The translations under genes and the position numbers were made by a program. 64,000 bases of DNA from CAVPOO01 sp963707015 (lineage in GTDB: Bacteria; Pseudomonadota; Gammaproteobacteria; Thiohalobacterales; Thiohalobacteraceae), in contig CAVPOO010000021.1 in assembly GCA_963707015.1 (NCBI GenBank), positions 62,001-126,000 of the forward strand, in the 5' to 3' direction. The notes beneath the pieces were generated by a model. The model made no database searches. It worked only from the letters and a program-made list of their open reading frames with translations, and had not been told where the DNA came from. Shown piece after piece: positions 35,487 to 44,274 of this stretch (within the stretch, counting starts at the first letter, position 1; each line of letters opens with the position of its first letter).

Positions 35487-36233
35487 CCCCCATTCCATTC
35501 TCTGTCGCTTCGCCTCAAACAGAAAAATCCCGACGGCAACAGACACGTTCAGGCTTTCCACCCTTCCGCCCATGGGTATTTGCAGCAAGCCGTCACAATG
35601 TTCCCGTGTCAGGCGCCGTATGCCCTTGCCTTCACTACCCAGCACCAGCGCCAGGGGACCACGCAAGTCGGCGTTATAGAGCGAATTTTCTGCCCCACCC
35701 GCCCCGCCATAGATCCAGACGCCTCGCTCCTTGAGGAGTCTGAGGCTGCGGGCGAGGTTGGTTACCGCAAAGACCGGCACGGTTTCCGCCGCCCCACAGG
35801 CGACCTTGACCACCACCGGCGTCAACCCCACGGCACGATCGCGCGGCATGATCACCGCATCCACACCGGCCGCATCCGCGGAACGCAGACAGGCTCCCAG
35901 GTTATGTGGATCCTGTACACCGTCGAGCACCAGGAGAAAGGGTGGGGCCTCGAGCCGGTCCAGAAAATCGGGCAGCGCCTTATCCGTCCGCATCGGCGGC
36001 ATTTCCACATCGACCACCACACCCTGATGGCGCGAACCACCGGCCAGCCTGTCAAGTTCATGACGGCTCGCAGGCTGCGGTGCAATGCCGTGCGTTTGCG
36101 CCAGCGCGATGAGTTCTTCCAGCCGCCGATCATGTCGGGTGTCCTGGATCCACAGCCTGTGGACACGCTCGGCCTGGTGCGTGAGCACCGCCCTGACTGC
36201 ATGGAGCCCGAACAGGCGGGTGGCTTTACTCAT
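35478..36233 (-). CDS. rlmB: 23S rRNA (guanosine-2'-O-)-methyltransferase RlmB
   Basis: A 251-residue SpoU/TrmH methyltransferase modifying G2251 in the peptidyl-transferase loop. N-terminal substrate-binding region (LFGLHAVRAVL), then the trefoil-knot motifs LDGVQDPHNLGACLRSADAAG, LVLGSEGKGIRRL and IPMGGRVESLNVSVAVGIFLFE. It is 44 bases after rnr on the same strand. Its 3' end is made of heptamer-repeat units. Confidence 0.96.
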   Translation of the reverse strand: MSKATRLFGLHAVRAVLTHQAERVHRLWIQDTRHDRRLEELIALAQTHGIAPQPASRHELDRLAGGSRHQGVVVDVEMPPMRTDKALPDFLDRLEAPPFLLVLDGVQDPHNLGACLRSADAAGVDAVIMPRDRAVGLTPVVVKVACGAAETVPVFAVTNLARSLRLLKERGVWIYGGAGGAENSLYNADLRGPLALVLGSEGKGIRRLTREHCDGLLQIPMGGRVESLNVSVAVGIFLFEAKRQRMEWGEE

Positions 36234-36277
36234 GGACTACCGGCGTCGGTTTCCTGCAGATGCCGCCCCACCTGCTC

Positions 36278-38608
36278 TTAGCCCCGCTTCCTCGTGGTGC
36301 GCCGCCCACCGGTCCGTTTCTTCTTGCCCTGCCCCGGGCCACGCGCGACACGCCTTTCCGGCTTGCCACTGGAGTCGGCAAGTTCAAAATCAATCTTGCG
36401 ATCGTCAAGATCCACCCGCACGACCTTGACGCGAATCTTGTCGCCCAGACGGTAGACCGTGGCGCTGCGTTCCCCGACCAGGCGGTGTCCAGCGGGTTCA
36501 AAATGGTAGTAGTCATTCTTGAGGGCGGTGACGTGAACCAGGCCCTCGACATAGATATCCGCCAGTTCGACAAAGATCCCGAAGGACGTGACACTGCTGA
36601 CAATTCCGGGATAATCCTCACCCACTTTGTCCACCATGTACTCGCACTTCAGCCAGTCAACGGCATCGCGCGTCGCGTCATCCGCGCGCCGCTCGGTCAT
36701 CGAACAGTGGTCACCGAGGCCGATCATATCCGCCTCCGTATAGGAAAATACGCCCTGCCTGCCTCGGCGCGGGGTGCCGGCCTCAGGGGCTTGTTCCGTC
36801 TTGCGCTTCGCGGCCAGCACATGCCGAATGGCCCGATGCACGATGAGGTCCGGATAGCGGCGAATCGGCGAGGTAAAATGCAGGTACTGATCCAGCGCCA
36901 GACCGAAATGACCGATATTTTCCGGGTGATACACGGCTTGGCTCAGCGAGCGAAGCATCACCGTCTGGATCAGATGGGCATCCGGGCGACCCTGAACACG
37001 CGTGAGAAGATTGGCGAAATCCCTGGCCTGGGGCTTGTCCCCACCGCGCAAGCTCAGGCCGAGCTCACCCAGAAACTCCCTGAGCGCGGCTAACTTGTCC
37101 GTCTTCGGACCATCATGGATACGATAAAGCGTCGGTAACTTGTGCCGGGCGAGCAGGCGCGCCGCCGCGACGTTTGCGCTGATCATGCACTCCTCGATCA
37201 TGCGGTGTGCATCATTACGCTGGATTGGTACGATCTTCTCGATCTTGCGATTGGGGCCAAAAACGATCTGGGTCTCCGTCGTATCGAAATCGATGGCACC
37301 GCGTTTCAGCCGGGCTTGCTGCAGTACGGTGTAAAGTCTGTGAAGCTCTTCGAGATGCGGGACCAGCGAGCCAAACCGCTGACGCGCGGCGCGATCATGG
37401 CCGACCACGATTGCGGCGACCTGGTCATAGGTCAGGCGCGCATGCGAAAACATGACCCCTTCCAGAAATCGCGAACGCAGCATCTTGCCCTCGAGGTTGA
37501 AATACATTTCACAGACCATGCAGAGACGGTCGACCTCGGGATTCAGCGAACACAGCCCGTTTGAGAGGATCTCCGGCAACATCGGGATCACCCGCTCCGG
37601 GAAGTAGACAGAATTGCCGCGCGCCCGCGCCTCTTCGTCGAGCGCCTTGCCGGGGCGCACATAGTGCGAGACATCGGCAATGGCGACCAGCAGCCGCCAG
37701 CCCTTGGGCGTCCGCTCGCAATACACGGCATCGTCAAAATCCCGTGCATCGGCGCCGTCGATCGTGACCAGCGGCAGCTGGCGCAAATCTTCGCGGCCCT
37801 GCTTGGCCGCGGGCGACACCGTATCCTTCAGGCCGGCGATCTCCTCTTCCACGGCGGCTGGCCAGGCCAGCGGCAACTCGTGCGTACGAATGGCAACGTC
37901 AATCTCCATGCCCGCCGCCATATGGTCCCCGAGTATCTCGACGACGCGGCCAATGGGTGGCCGGCGACGACTGGGCTGTTCGACGATTTCGACCGTGACA
38001 ATCTGACCGTGCCGGGCCTCGCCGCCGTGTTCTACCGGCACCGAGATATCCTGACTGATTCGTTTGTTGTCCGGTGTCACGAAGCTGACACCGCCTTCCT
38101 GGAAGAACCGCCCCACCACCTGGTGGGTATTGCGTTCGAGCACTTCGACCACGGCGCCTTCACGCCGGCCGCGGAAGTCGACCCCGACCACCCGCCCCAC
38201 GATCACATCGTCGTGAAACACCGAACGCATCTGGCGCGGCGACAGGAACAGATCGTCACCGCCCTCATCAGGCACCAGAAAACCGAAGCCATCGGGGTGC
38301 CCTATGACCCGTCCCCGGACCAGATCGGACTTATCCACCAGCAGATAGGCGTTTCGCCGGTTGCGGATGAGCTGGCCATCCCGCTCCATGGCATTCAGCC
38401 GCCGCCTCAAGGACTCGCGATCCTGCTCTTCCTGCAGATTAAGAAGCGGCGCGATCTGCTCGATCGACATGGGCGCGCCATGCTCGGCCAGAAATTCCAT
38501 CAGGTACTCGCGGCTCGGAATCGGCCGCTCGTATTTGGCGGCTTCGCGTTCGGCGAAGGGGTCGCGTTTGCGGCGTGATCCGGCACCTTTCGGGGACTTT
38601 TTGGTCAT
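36278..38608 (-). CDS. rnr: Exoribonuclease R
   Basis: A 776-residue 3'-5' exoribonuclease able to degrade structured RNA. N-terminal helix-turn-helix, cold-shock domains, the RNB catalytic domain with TIDGADARDFDDAVY (metal-binding Asp cluster, near residue 290), HFTSPIRRYPDLIVHRAI, then S1 (VGEDYPGIVSSVTSFGIFVEL) and a Lys/Arg-rich tail. It is first in the rnr-rlmB pair. Confidence 0.97.
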   Translation of the reverse strand: MTKKSPKGAGSRRKRDPFAEREAAKYERPIPSREYLMEFLAEHGAPMSIEQIAPLLNLQEEQDRESLRRRLNAMERDGQLIRNRRNAYLLVDKSDLVRGRVIGHPDGFGFLVPDEGGDDLFLSPRQMRSVFHDDVIVGRVVGVDFRGRREGAVVEVLERNTHQVVGRFFQEGGVSFVTPDNKRISQDISVPVEHGGEARHGQIVTVEIVEQPSRRRPPIGRVVEILGDHMAAGMEIDVAIRTHELPLAWPAAVEEEIAGLKDTVSPAAKQGREDLRQLPLVTIDGADARDFDDAVYCERTPKGWRLLVAIADVSHYVRPGKALDEEARARGNSVYFPERVIPMLPEILSNGLCSLNPEVDRLCMVCEMYFNLEGKMLRSRFLEGVMFSHARLTYDQVAAIVVGHDRAARQRFGSLVPHLEELHRLYTVLQQARLKRGAIDFDTTETQIVFGPNRKIEKIVPIQRNDAHRMIEECMISANVAAARLLARHKLPTLYRIHDGPKTDKLAALREFLGELGLSLRGGDKPQARDFANLLTRVQGRPDAHLIQTVMLRSLSQAVYHPENIGHFGLALDQYLHFTSPIRRYPDLIVHRAIRHVLAAKRKTEQAPEAGTPRRGRQGVFSYTEADMIGLGDHCSMTERRADDATRDAVDWLKCEYMVDKVGEDYPGIVSSVTSFGIFVELADIYVEGLVHVTALKNDYYHFEPAGHRLVGERSATVYRLGDKIRVKVVRVDLDDRKIDFELADSSGKPERRVARGPGQGKKKRTGGRRTTRKRG

Positions 38609-38659
38609 GGTTCTGTTTGATCTCGCTTGTACGTTGGAAATTCGCCACTTTACCTGAGA

Positions 38660-38688
38660 TTGACAAGCAGGTCCCGCGCGGCTAAAGT
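38660..38688 (+). promoter_or_regulatory. Promoter of tRNA-Leu
   Basis: TTGACA (38660-38665) and TAAAGT (38683-38688) with a 17-base spacer, followed by a GC-rich discriminator (CGCTCGCTCC), the pattern of stringently controlled stable-RNA promoters. It lies about 40 bases before the mature tRNA. Confidence 0.75.
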
Positions 38689-38727
38689 CGCTCGCTCCCG
38701 GAGCCAGGGGTTGCTGGGCCGGGTAAT

Positions 38728-38814
38728 GCCGAGGTGGCGGAATTGGTAGACGCGCTAGCTTCAGGTGCTAGTGGGGGTAACCCCGTGGAGGTTCAAGTCC
38801 TCTCCTCGGCACCA
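38728..38814 (+). tRNA. tRNA-Leu, anticodon CAG
   Basis: An 87-nt class II tRNA. Acceptor stem GCCGAGG pairs with CCTCGGC, D arm with AATTGGTAGACGCG, anticodon stem CTAGC/GCTAG with loop TTCAGGT (anticodon CAG), long variable arm GTGGGGGTAACCCCGT, T loop GTTCAAGTC, encoded CCA at 38812-38814. Its 3' end faces the accessory region; I found no second copy of the 3' end that would mark an integration event. Confidence 0.98.
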
Positions 38815-38816
38815 AA

Positions 38817-39055
38817 TTAGCAAACCACGACGGACTTCCAGAAACGGTAAGGATAATCCCGACCGGGGTCTTTGGCCTGAAGCCGCTCCAGGCCGCGCGA
38901 GGAAGAAACCCTCGGCAGCGGCCAACAGCCGCGTGCCAATGCCGCTGCGGTGTTGGTCGGGGCAACATAGATCCCATGCAGGAGCAAGGCGGTGCCACCC
39001 GCCGGAGCATCACCAGCATCAGCCTGTGCCCAGGCCGCGATGCCAACAATACCGA
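38817..39055 (-). pseudogene. Decayed GNAT-family acetyltransferase remnant
   Basis: Three reading frames in sequence give pieces of one GNAT protein: GIVGIAAWAQADAG...LLLHGIYVAP, then DQHRSGIGTRLLAAAEGFF (the acetyl-CoA Q/RxxGxG/A loop), then GLERLQAKDPGRDYPYRF and a stop at 38817. At least two frameshifts (near 38960 and 38900) and loss of the N-terminal part make it non-functional. It begins 2 bases past the tRNA-Leu 3' end, on the opposite strand. Confidence 0.7.
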
Positions 39056-39107
39056 ATTAAGCAGCCAAGTTTGAAACCGCCGCCGTGCATACACCTTTCC
39101 TTGCCGC

Positions 39108-39263
39108 TCAGGTGCCGGTCTTGCTCACCACCTCGACGCCCTGGCTGTGCAGGTAATCATCGTAGTTGCCGCTGAAATTGACGATGCCGTTCGGCGTCAG
39201 TTCGATGATGCGCGTCGCCAGAGAAGCGACAAACTCGCGGTCGTGGCTCACGAAGATCAGCGT
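39108..39263 (-). pseudogene. Displaced 3' end of the ybiT-like gene, out of frame
   Basis: This 52-codon stretch encodes the normal C terminus of a YbiT-type ABC-F protein (TLIFVSHDREFVASLATRII then FSGNYDDYL and a TGA), including the second-cassette H-loop His. It is one base out of frame with the gene at 39157-40722 because of an extra G at 39265-39267. Without that base the protein would be about 537 residues. Confidence 0.88.
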
Positions 39264-40722
39264 GCCCTGGATAGTTCTCCAGGGCCGTATTCAGCGACTC
39301 GATCGACTCCATGTCCAGGTGATTGGTCGGCTCGTCCATGGCCAGGATGTTCGGCCGCTGCAGCATGAGCTTGCCGAACAGCATGCGCCCCTGCTCGCCA
39401 CCGGACACCACCTTGACCGATTTATTGATTTCGTCCGACGAAAACAGCAACCGACCGAGGGTGGCGCGGATCGCCTGCGCGTCGTCGCCGTGTTTCTTCC
39501 ACCGGCTCATCCAGTCGAACAGGGGCATGTCGCTCGCGAAATCGGCGGCATGATCCTGGGCGAAATAACCGATGTCGGAATTTTCGGACCATTTGACGGT
39601 GCCTTTGTCTGGCGACAATTCGCCGACCAGGGTCCGCAGCAGCGTGCTCTTGCCGATGCCGTTCGGGCCGATCACGGCGACGCGTTCACCGACCTCGATC
39701 ATCAGATTGAGATTGCTGAACAGCGGCATCTCGCCATACCCCTTGCTCAGGCCATCCACTTCCAGCGCCAGGCGGTAGAGCTTTCTGGTTTGATCGAAGC
39801 GGATGTACGGATTCACGCGGCTGGACGGTTTGACGTCGTCGAGCTTGATCTTCTCGATCTGCCTGGCGCGGGAGGTCGCCTGCTTGGCCTTGGAGGCGTT
39901 CGCGGAGAAACGGCTGACGAAGGACTGCAGATCGGCGATCTGCGCCTTCTTCTTGGCGTTGTCGGCATACAGGCGTTCGCGCGCCTGGGTCGAGGCGATC
40001 ATGTACTCATCGTAATTGCCTGGATAGATTCGTAATTCGCCATAATCCAGATCGGCCATGTGCGTGCATACGCTATTCAGGAAGTGCCGGTCGTGGGAGA
40101 TGATCACCATGGTGCTGCTGCGCGCATTGAGCACGCCTTCCAGCCAGCGGATGGTGTTGATGTCCAGGTTGTTGGTGGGCTCGTCGAGCAGCATGATGTC
40201 CGGGTCAGCAAACAGCGCCTGCGCCAGCAGTACGCGCAGCTTCCAGCCCGGCGCCACCGCACGCATGGGACCAGTGTGCTGTTCCAGCGGAATCTCCAGA
40301 CCCATCAGCAGCTCGCCGGCGCGCGCCTCGGCGGTGTAGCCATCCAACTCGGCGAAACGCACCTCCAGATCGGCGACCCGCATGCCCTCTTCTTCACTCA
40401 TCTCCGGCAGCGCATAGATGCGGTCGCGCTCCTGCTTCACCTGCCAGAGCTCGGCATGGCCCATGATGACAGTATCCAGCAGCGTGTCATTCTCGAAGGC
40501 GAACTGATCCTGCCGCAGCTTGCCGACGCGTTCGTTGGCATCGACGCTGACATTGCCCGAGGTGGGCTCCAGATCTCCGCCCAGAATCTTCATCAGGGTG
40601 GATTTGCCGCAGCCGTTGGCGCCGATCAGGCCGTAGCGATTGCCATTACCGAATTTGACCGAGATGTTCTCGAACAGCGGCTTGGCTCCGAACTGCATGG
40701 TGATGTTGGCGGTCGTGATCAA
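39157..40722 (-). CDS. ybiT: ABC-F ATPase, YbiT type, C-terminally frameshifted
   Basis: A 521-residue reading frame matching YbiT over most of its length: Walker A GANGCGKST and GPNGIGKST, LLDEPTNNLD and AMDEPTNHLD, and the linker FSANASKAKQATSRARQIEKIKLDD. ABC-F proteins act on the ribosome E site. After ENYPG a +1 shift replaces the last ~50 residues, including SHDREF, with an unrelated Arg/His-rich tail, so the second ATP site lacks its switch histidine. The start is a TTG with GGAAG upstream and matches the family N terminus. The shift could also be a sequencing error. Confidence 0.85.
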   Translation of the reverse strand: MITTANITMQFGAKPLFENISVKFGNGNRYGLIGANGCGKSTLMKILGGDLEPTSGNVSVDANERVGKLRQDQFAFENDTLLDTVIMGHAELWQVKQERDRIYALPEMSEEEGMRVADLEVRFAELDGYTAEARAGELLMGLEIPLEQHTGPMRAVAPGWKLRVLLAQALFADPDIMLLDEPTNNLDINTIRWLEGVLNARSSTMVIISHDRHFLNSVCTHMADLDYGELRIYPGNYDEYMIASTQARERLYADNAKKKAQIADLQSFVSRFSANASKAKQATSRARQIEKIKLDDVKPSSRVNPYIRFDQTRKLYRLALEVDGLSKGYGEMPLFSNLNLMIEVGERVAVIGPNGIGKSTLLRTLVGELSPDKGTVKWSENSDIGYFAQDHAADFASDMPLFDWMSRWKKHGDDAQAIRATLGRLLFSSDEINKSVKVVSGGEQGRMLFGKLMLQRPNILAMDEPTNHLDMESIESLNTALENYPGHADLREPRPRVCRFSGDAHHRTDAERHRQFQRQLR

Positions 40723-41092
40723 GATAATTCTTCCACAATCATAGGGTTAAACGAATGCACGGGACTGGAACCTGCGGGCCAGACGCCGGCCGGTCCGTGC
40801 AAAAATCGGCTTCGGAATGCGCGTACAGCGGAGGAGACGGATCGTGCGAGGTGCGCATTCTCGCATATCCGCCGCGGGCCTGCGACCCGAACACCCGATC
40901 CCGGCCGCGACCAGCGGATCCGGGCCGAGGCTGAGCGCACCCCACTGCGACAGAAATTGGATAAACCGAGACCGTGGTACCGGTGACGAGGCTCAGGAGA
41001 CCGTAGCTGAACTACTGGGACCCGTCCAAACATCGCAAAGCCAGCAGGTATTGGCCGAGATTGCCCAGCCTGACTGCGGACTGTCTAGGAGG
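40723..41092 (+). other. Intergenic stretch upstream of ybiT
   Basis: About 370 bases without a credible gene. TATGAT in the minus-strand orientation near 40740 could be the ybiT -10, with a poor -35. The remainder is GC-rich with open frames that show no recognisable family. A MITE-like element begins at 41093. Confidence 0.45.
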
Positions 41093-41246
41093 CTGTCGGA
41101 CTTAGGCTGATGCTACTGCGGCGCTGGGAGAGCGGCCCAACGCGTCCCCCTTTCTCGTTGCGTAGGGCCGACTCTGCGCCTCGAAAGCGTGAGGCTTTGT
41201 GCTCAACGCTCCCACCTGCCTCGTCACGAACCCCTAAGTCCCACAG
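41093..41246. mobile_element. 154-bp MITE-like element with 14-bp inverted ends
   Basis: Ends CTGTCGGACTTAGG (41093-41106) and CCTAAGTCCCACAG (41233-41246) are inverted repeats with one mismatch in 14. There is no coding capacity. A half copy with the same end lies at 35309-35379 upstream of rpsF, which shows that it is an interspersed repeat. No clear target-site duplication is visible. Confidence 0.7.
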
Positions 41247-41263
41247 GCGCACAGCACGCATTG

Positions 41264-41440
41264 TCATCGGTCGTCGCCGGAACGCTGGGCCGGAACGACC
41301 TCGCTGTCCGGGGTCATACCCTTCAGAAATTTGAAGAGGTCGCTGTCCGTGGAAAGGACAAGGGTCGTGTTTTCGGCGATGAAGATGGTCTGATCAGGCT
41401 GACGCCTGTCAGCCGGGTCAAATTTAACGGGTCCTGTCAT
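41264..41440 (-). CDS. Small ORF, 58 aa, unknown
   Basis: An ATG-to-TGA frame (MTGPVKFDPADRRQPDQTI..., ending PAQRSGDDR). It overlaps the 3' end of the 42-codon basic ORF by 17 bases in another frame, which would couple their translation. Composition is mixed and globular-looking (IFIAENTTLVLSTDSDLFKFLKG), with mostly G/C third positions as in real genes here. No family is recognised and no strong ribosome-binding site is seen. Confidence 0.45.
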   Translation of the reverse strand: MTGPVKFDPADRRQPDQTIFIAENTTLVLSTDSDLFKFLKGMTPDSEVVPAQRSGDDR

Positions 41441-41552
41441 TACCCAGGAAATCCCTGGGTTCCTTCCTGGACTTCTTCGCAGCCCTCTTTTCTTTCGGCG
41501 TCATGGCCGGTTTCTTCTTGTCTTCCTTGTTGCTTCTTCGTTCTTTCGTCAT
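41424..41552 (-). CDS. Small highly basic protein, 42 aa
   Basis: MTKERRSNKEDKKKPAMTPK followed by EKRAAKKSRKEPRDFLGNDRTR: 18 of 42 residues are Lys or Arg. GGAG lies 8 bases before the ATG. Short Lys-rich proteins with an NKE-KKP-TPKEKRAAKK pattern occur elsewhere in proteobacteria, to my recollection, but have no assigned function; nucleic-acid or ribosome binding is a guess from charge. It is divergent from the cold-shock gene at 41929. Confidence 0.65.
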   Translation of the reverse strand: MTKERRSNKEDKKKPAMTPKEKRAAKKSRKEPRDFLGNDRTR

Positions 41553-41928
41553 GGTTTCTGCTCCAGATAATTGCCGGGTGGTCTTCAGGCCAACGACTGC
41601 CGTACGCGGCCGCCTGAGCCTGGTCAATGATGTCCCGGCGCTGCTTTACAGCGTAGTGAACGCCGAGGGCGGGTTGTTCGTCCTTGAAGAGCCGGGGAAT
41701 ATCCCGCTATCTGCCGAGAGAAATGCGAAGAGCGGAAGTGACGACGGTATAGCCTAACATAAAAATATACATGGCTTATGCGTCGGATGTGGTATAGGGT
41801 GGTCGTCAGTAGCAGATATTTTGTAGCAATTCCGGCAGTTCCTCGCAGTCTACAGCAGATCCTCCCGTGATTTATCAAAAACAATCTGCATGCTAATACA
41901 TGATTCATTTATCGATGAGGTAAGCAAA
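41553..41928 (+). other. Divergent leader region of the cold-shock gene
   Basis: A 376-base gap between the small basic ORF and the csp gene. The last 170 bases are markedly A/T-rich for this genome, as in long cold-shock leaders that fold differently with temperature. A GGTATAGGG near 41790 is a possible -10 region. No cold-box consensus could be confirmed by eye. Confidence 0.4.
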
Positions 41929-42132
41929 ATGGCTACAGGTACTGTGAAGTGGTTCAACGATAGCAAAGGCTTTGGATTCATTACCCCGGCTGACGGGGGT
42001 GATGACCTATTCGTCCATCATTCGGCCATTCAGGCCGGCGGGTTCAAATCGCTGGCTGAGGGACAGCAGGTGACGTTTGATGCTGAGCGTGGCCCGAAGG
42101 GCCCGAGTGCGGCCAACGTTACCCCACAATAG
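41929..42132 (+). CDS. Cold-shock domain protein (CspA family)
   Basis: A 67-residue single OB-fold protein with RNP1 KGFGFIT and RNP2 DLFVHHSAI, typical of CspA-type RNA chaperones. GAGG lies 8 bases before the ATG; an upstream in-frame ATG at 41890 is not needed. A strong terminator follows (42167-42192). Confidence 0.96.
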   Translation: MATGTVKWFNDSKGFGFITPADGGDDLFVHHSAIQAGGFKSLAEGQQVTFDAERGPKGPSAANVTPQ

Positions 42133-42166
42133 GCCAACCCGGCCAGCACCAGCCCGGGACAGAGGA

Positions 42167-42192
42167 GCCCTGCCGTAAGGCGGGGCTTTTTT
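42167..42192 (+). terminator. Intrinsic terminator of the cold-shock gene
   Basis: GCCCTGCC-GTAA-GGCGGGGC forms an 8-bp stem with one G-U pair and a GTAA tetraloop, followed by six T residues. It lies 34 bases after the csp stop. Confidence 0.92.
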
Positions 42193-42381
42193 GCTGTCCT
42201 TCCCGACAACGCATATCACACACTATCAAGCCGCCACCCGTTCACAATGGTGATGTGGGCCACCGACTTCTGGAAATTGTACTACCTTTCCAAGAGCTGG
42301 CAGCTGCACCGATGGCAATTCAGGAGTTTCCATCGCCAGTGACCGCTGTGTACGTCTCTCTCTCGCGTTCAGCAGCACGAC

Positions 42382-43803
42382 TCAGCCGCCATGCCGGTCG
42401 GGATGCAGCAGGTCCAGCGTCTCGCCGGCGCGCGGCACCCGCACCCTCGCGCCCAGGGTTTCACGCAGCGTGCTCGCCAGGCGATCGATGGCCTCGGTTT
42501 CGCCGTGTACCAGGGCCACGGGTGGACGGCCCTCGAAACCGGCATACCAGTTCATTAGACCGGCCTGATCGGCATGCGCGGACAGCCCGCCGACGGTGTG
42601 CACGGTGGCCGCCACGCGCACCGTTTCGCCCCACAGGCGGATATGGGCGGCGCCATCCACCAAGGCCCGACCCAGCGTGCCCTCGGCCTGGTAGCCCGTG
42701 ATAATGATGTGGCAGTCGTTACGCCAGACATTGTGCTTGAGGTGGTGCTTGATGCGCCCGCCGGTGCACATCCCGCTGCCGGCTATGATGACCGCGCCGG
42801 CGCGAATCTGGTTGAGCTGCATGGATTCTTCCGCGCTGCGGGTAAAATGCAGGTTAGGCAGCAGCGAACGCCGCTGGTTGCCTCGCCACAGCTCGAGCGA
42901 CTCCTCATCGAAGAGTTCGCTGTTGCGCGCATAGACGTCCGTGGCCTCGATGGCCATCGGGCTGTCCAGGAAAATGCGCCAGCGATCCAGCCGCCATTCC
43001 TTGTAATATTTGGCGAACAGATACAGGATTTCCTGGGTGCGCCCCACGGCGAATGCAGGAATCAGAATATTGCCGCTACCGTTCTTCAGCGTGTCGTTGA
43101 ATATTGCCTCCAGCTCGACAAGGGTCTGCTCCCAGGTGCGGTGCCGGCGGTCACCGTAGGTACTTTCCATGAGTACCAGGTCGGCCTCCCGGATCGGCGT
43201 GGGATCGGCCAGGATGGGCATACCGGAGCGGCCCAGATCACCACTGTAGACCAGCTTGCGTGCCTGTCCGCCCTCGCCGAGCCACAACTCGACAATGGCC
43301 GAGCCGAGGATGTGCCCGGCATCCGACAGACGCAGCGACACCTGGGGCAGGATGGTCTGCCGCTGTCCGTAGTCCAGTGCCTGAAACTGGCCCAGCGCCG
43401 CCTCCGCGTCCTGCACCGTAAACAGCGGCTCCACCGGCGCCAGCCCCTTGCGCTCGCGCTTGCGGTTTTCCCATTCGGCGTCTTTCTCGCTCAGGAAGCC
43501 CGCGTCCCTCAGCATGATACGGCACAGGTCCGCTGTCGCCCGCTGGGTATAGACGGGCCCCGTGTAGCCGGACTTGATGAGCAGCGGCAGGCGACCCGAA
43601 TGATCGATATGGGCATGGCTCAGCACCAGAGCGTCAATCGTTTTCGGATCGAAGGGAAACGGCTCGCGGTTGCGGGCCTCGTCCTTGCGGCTACCCTGGA
43701 CCAGGCCACAGTCGAGCAGGATCCGCTGCTCACCGATCTCGACCAGATGGCAGGAACCGGTCACCTCGCGGGTCGCACCGAAACATCGAAGCTGTAGTGT
43801 CAT
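42382..43803 (-). CDS. Beta-CASP metallo-beta-lactamase RNA-processing enzyme homologue
   Basis: A 473-residue protein of the CPSF73/Ysh1-like beta-CASP group: LSHAHIDHSGRLP (metal site), SDAGHILGSA, a beta-CASP cap (IPAFAVGRTQEILYLF, SGMCTGGRI) and the late GGLSAHADQAGL and LVHGE motifs that complete the nuclease centre. It is probably an RNA endo/exonuclease. GGGG lies before the ATG. It stands alone in the accessory stretch, divergent from the sugar-transport operon. Confidence 0.88.
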   Translation of the reverse strand: MTLQLRCFGATREVTGSCHLVEIGEQRILLDCGLVQGSRKDEARNREPFPFDPKTIDALVLSHAHIDHSGRLPLLIKSGYTGPVYTQRATADLCRIMLRDAGFLSEKDAEWENRKRERKGLAPVEPLFTVQDAEAALGQFQALDYGQRQTILPQVSLRLSDAGHILGSAIVELWLGEGGQARKLVYSGDLGRSGMPILADPTPIREADLVLMESTYGDRRHRTWEQTLVELEAIFNDTLKNGSGNILIPAFAVGRTQEILYLFAKYYKEWRLDRWRIFLDSPMAIEATDVYARNSELFDEESLELWRGNQRRSLLPNLHFTRSAEESMQLNQIRAGAVIIAGSGMCTGGRIKHHLKHNVWRNDCHIIITGYQAEGTLGRALVDGAAHIRLWGETVRVAATVHTVGGLSAHADQAGLMNWYAGFEGRPPVALVHGETEAIDRLASTLRETLGARVRVPRAGETLDLLHPDRHGG

Positions 43804-44274
43804 TCACGCCCCCCGTGTCTTCAGCATTTACTCGTAGCGGTGCATGGTATTGCCGCGGCCCGGGCGGATGGTTGCGCGACACTGCCACTGCATTCCCGCG
43901 CCGCCCCTGGCGTCCGGACCCGACGGCAAAGCACGCTTTCCGCACGCACAAGCCGAGCATAACAGCCTCGCATAAGGTCTGACCACGGCGACGCCGCCTG
44001 CAGCAGCCGTCCCGGCGTATCGCGCGAACAGGCGCGAGCCCCTGCGTCTGGCCACCCACCCGTCCCGCCCGGTATCGCCCTGATCCGGATGCTCGCCCGG
44101 CCGCCAGTCCGCCCGGCGGATTCATGTAGAATGCCCGTGCGGGATGACAGGTGTCGATGCGCGGCCCGCCGCGCCGCAAAGCCGCATCCCCGGAAGAATC
44201 GCGGCATGGGAGATACTCGAAAGCATGGCTGCTGCGGGACAGCGTTTGCACACCGCCCTGATCACAACACGATC
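43804..44274 (+). other. 471-bp gap upstream of the sugar ABC operon
   Basis: No credible gene. TAGAAT at 44127-44132 could be a -10 for the transporter operon, but no matching -35 is seen. No operator-like palindrome or regulator gene is found here. Confidence 0.4.

Noticed and set aside
40719..41033. 104-codon minus-strand ORF upstream of ybiT
   Set aside because: Arg-rich translation with no recognisable domain; it overlaps the ybiT promoter region and start.
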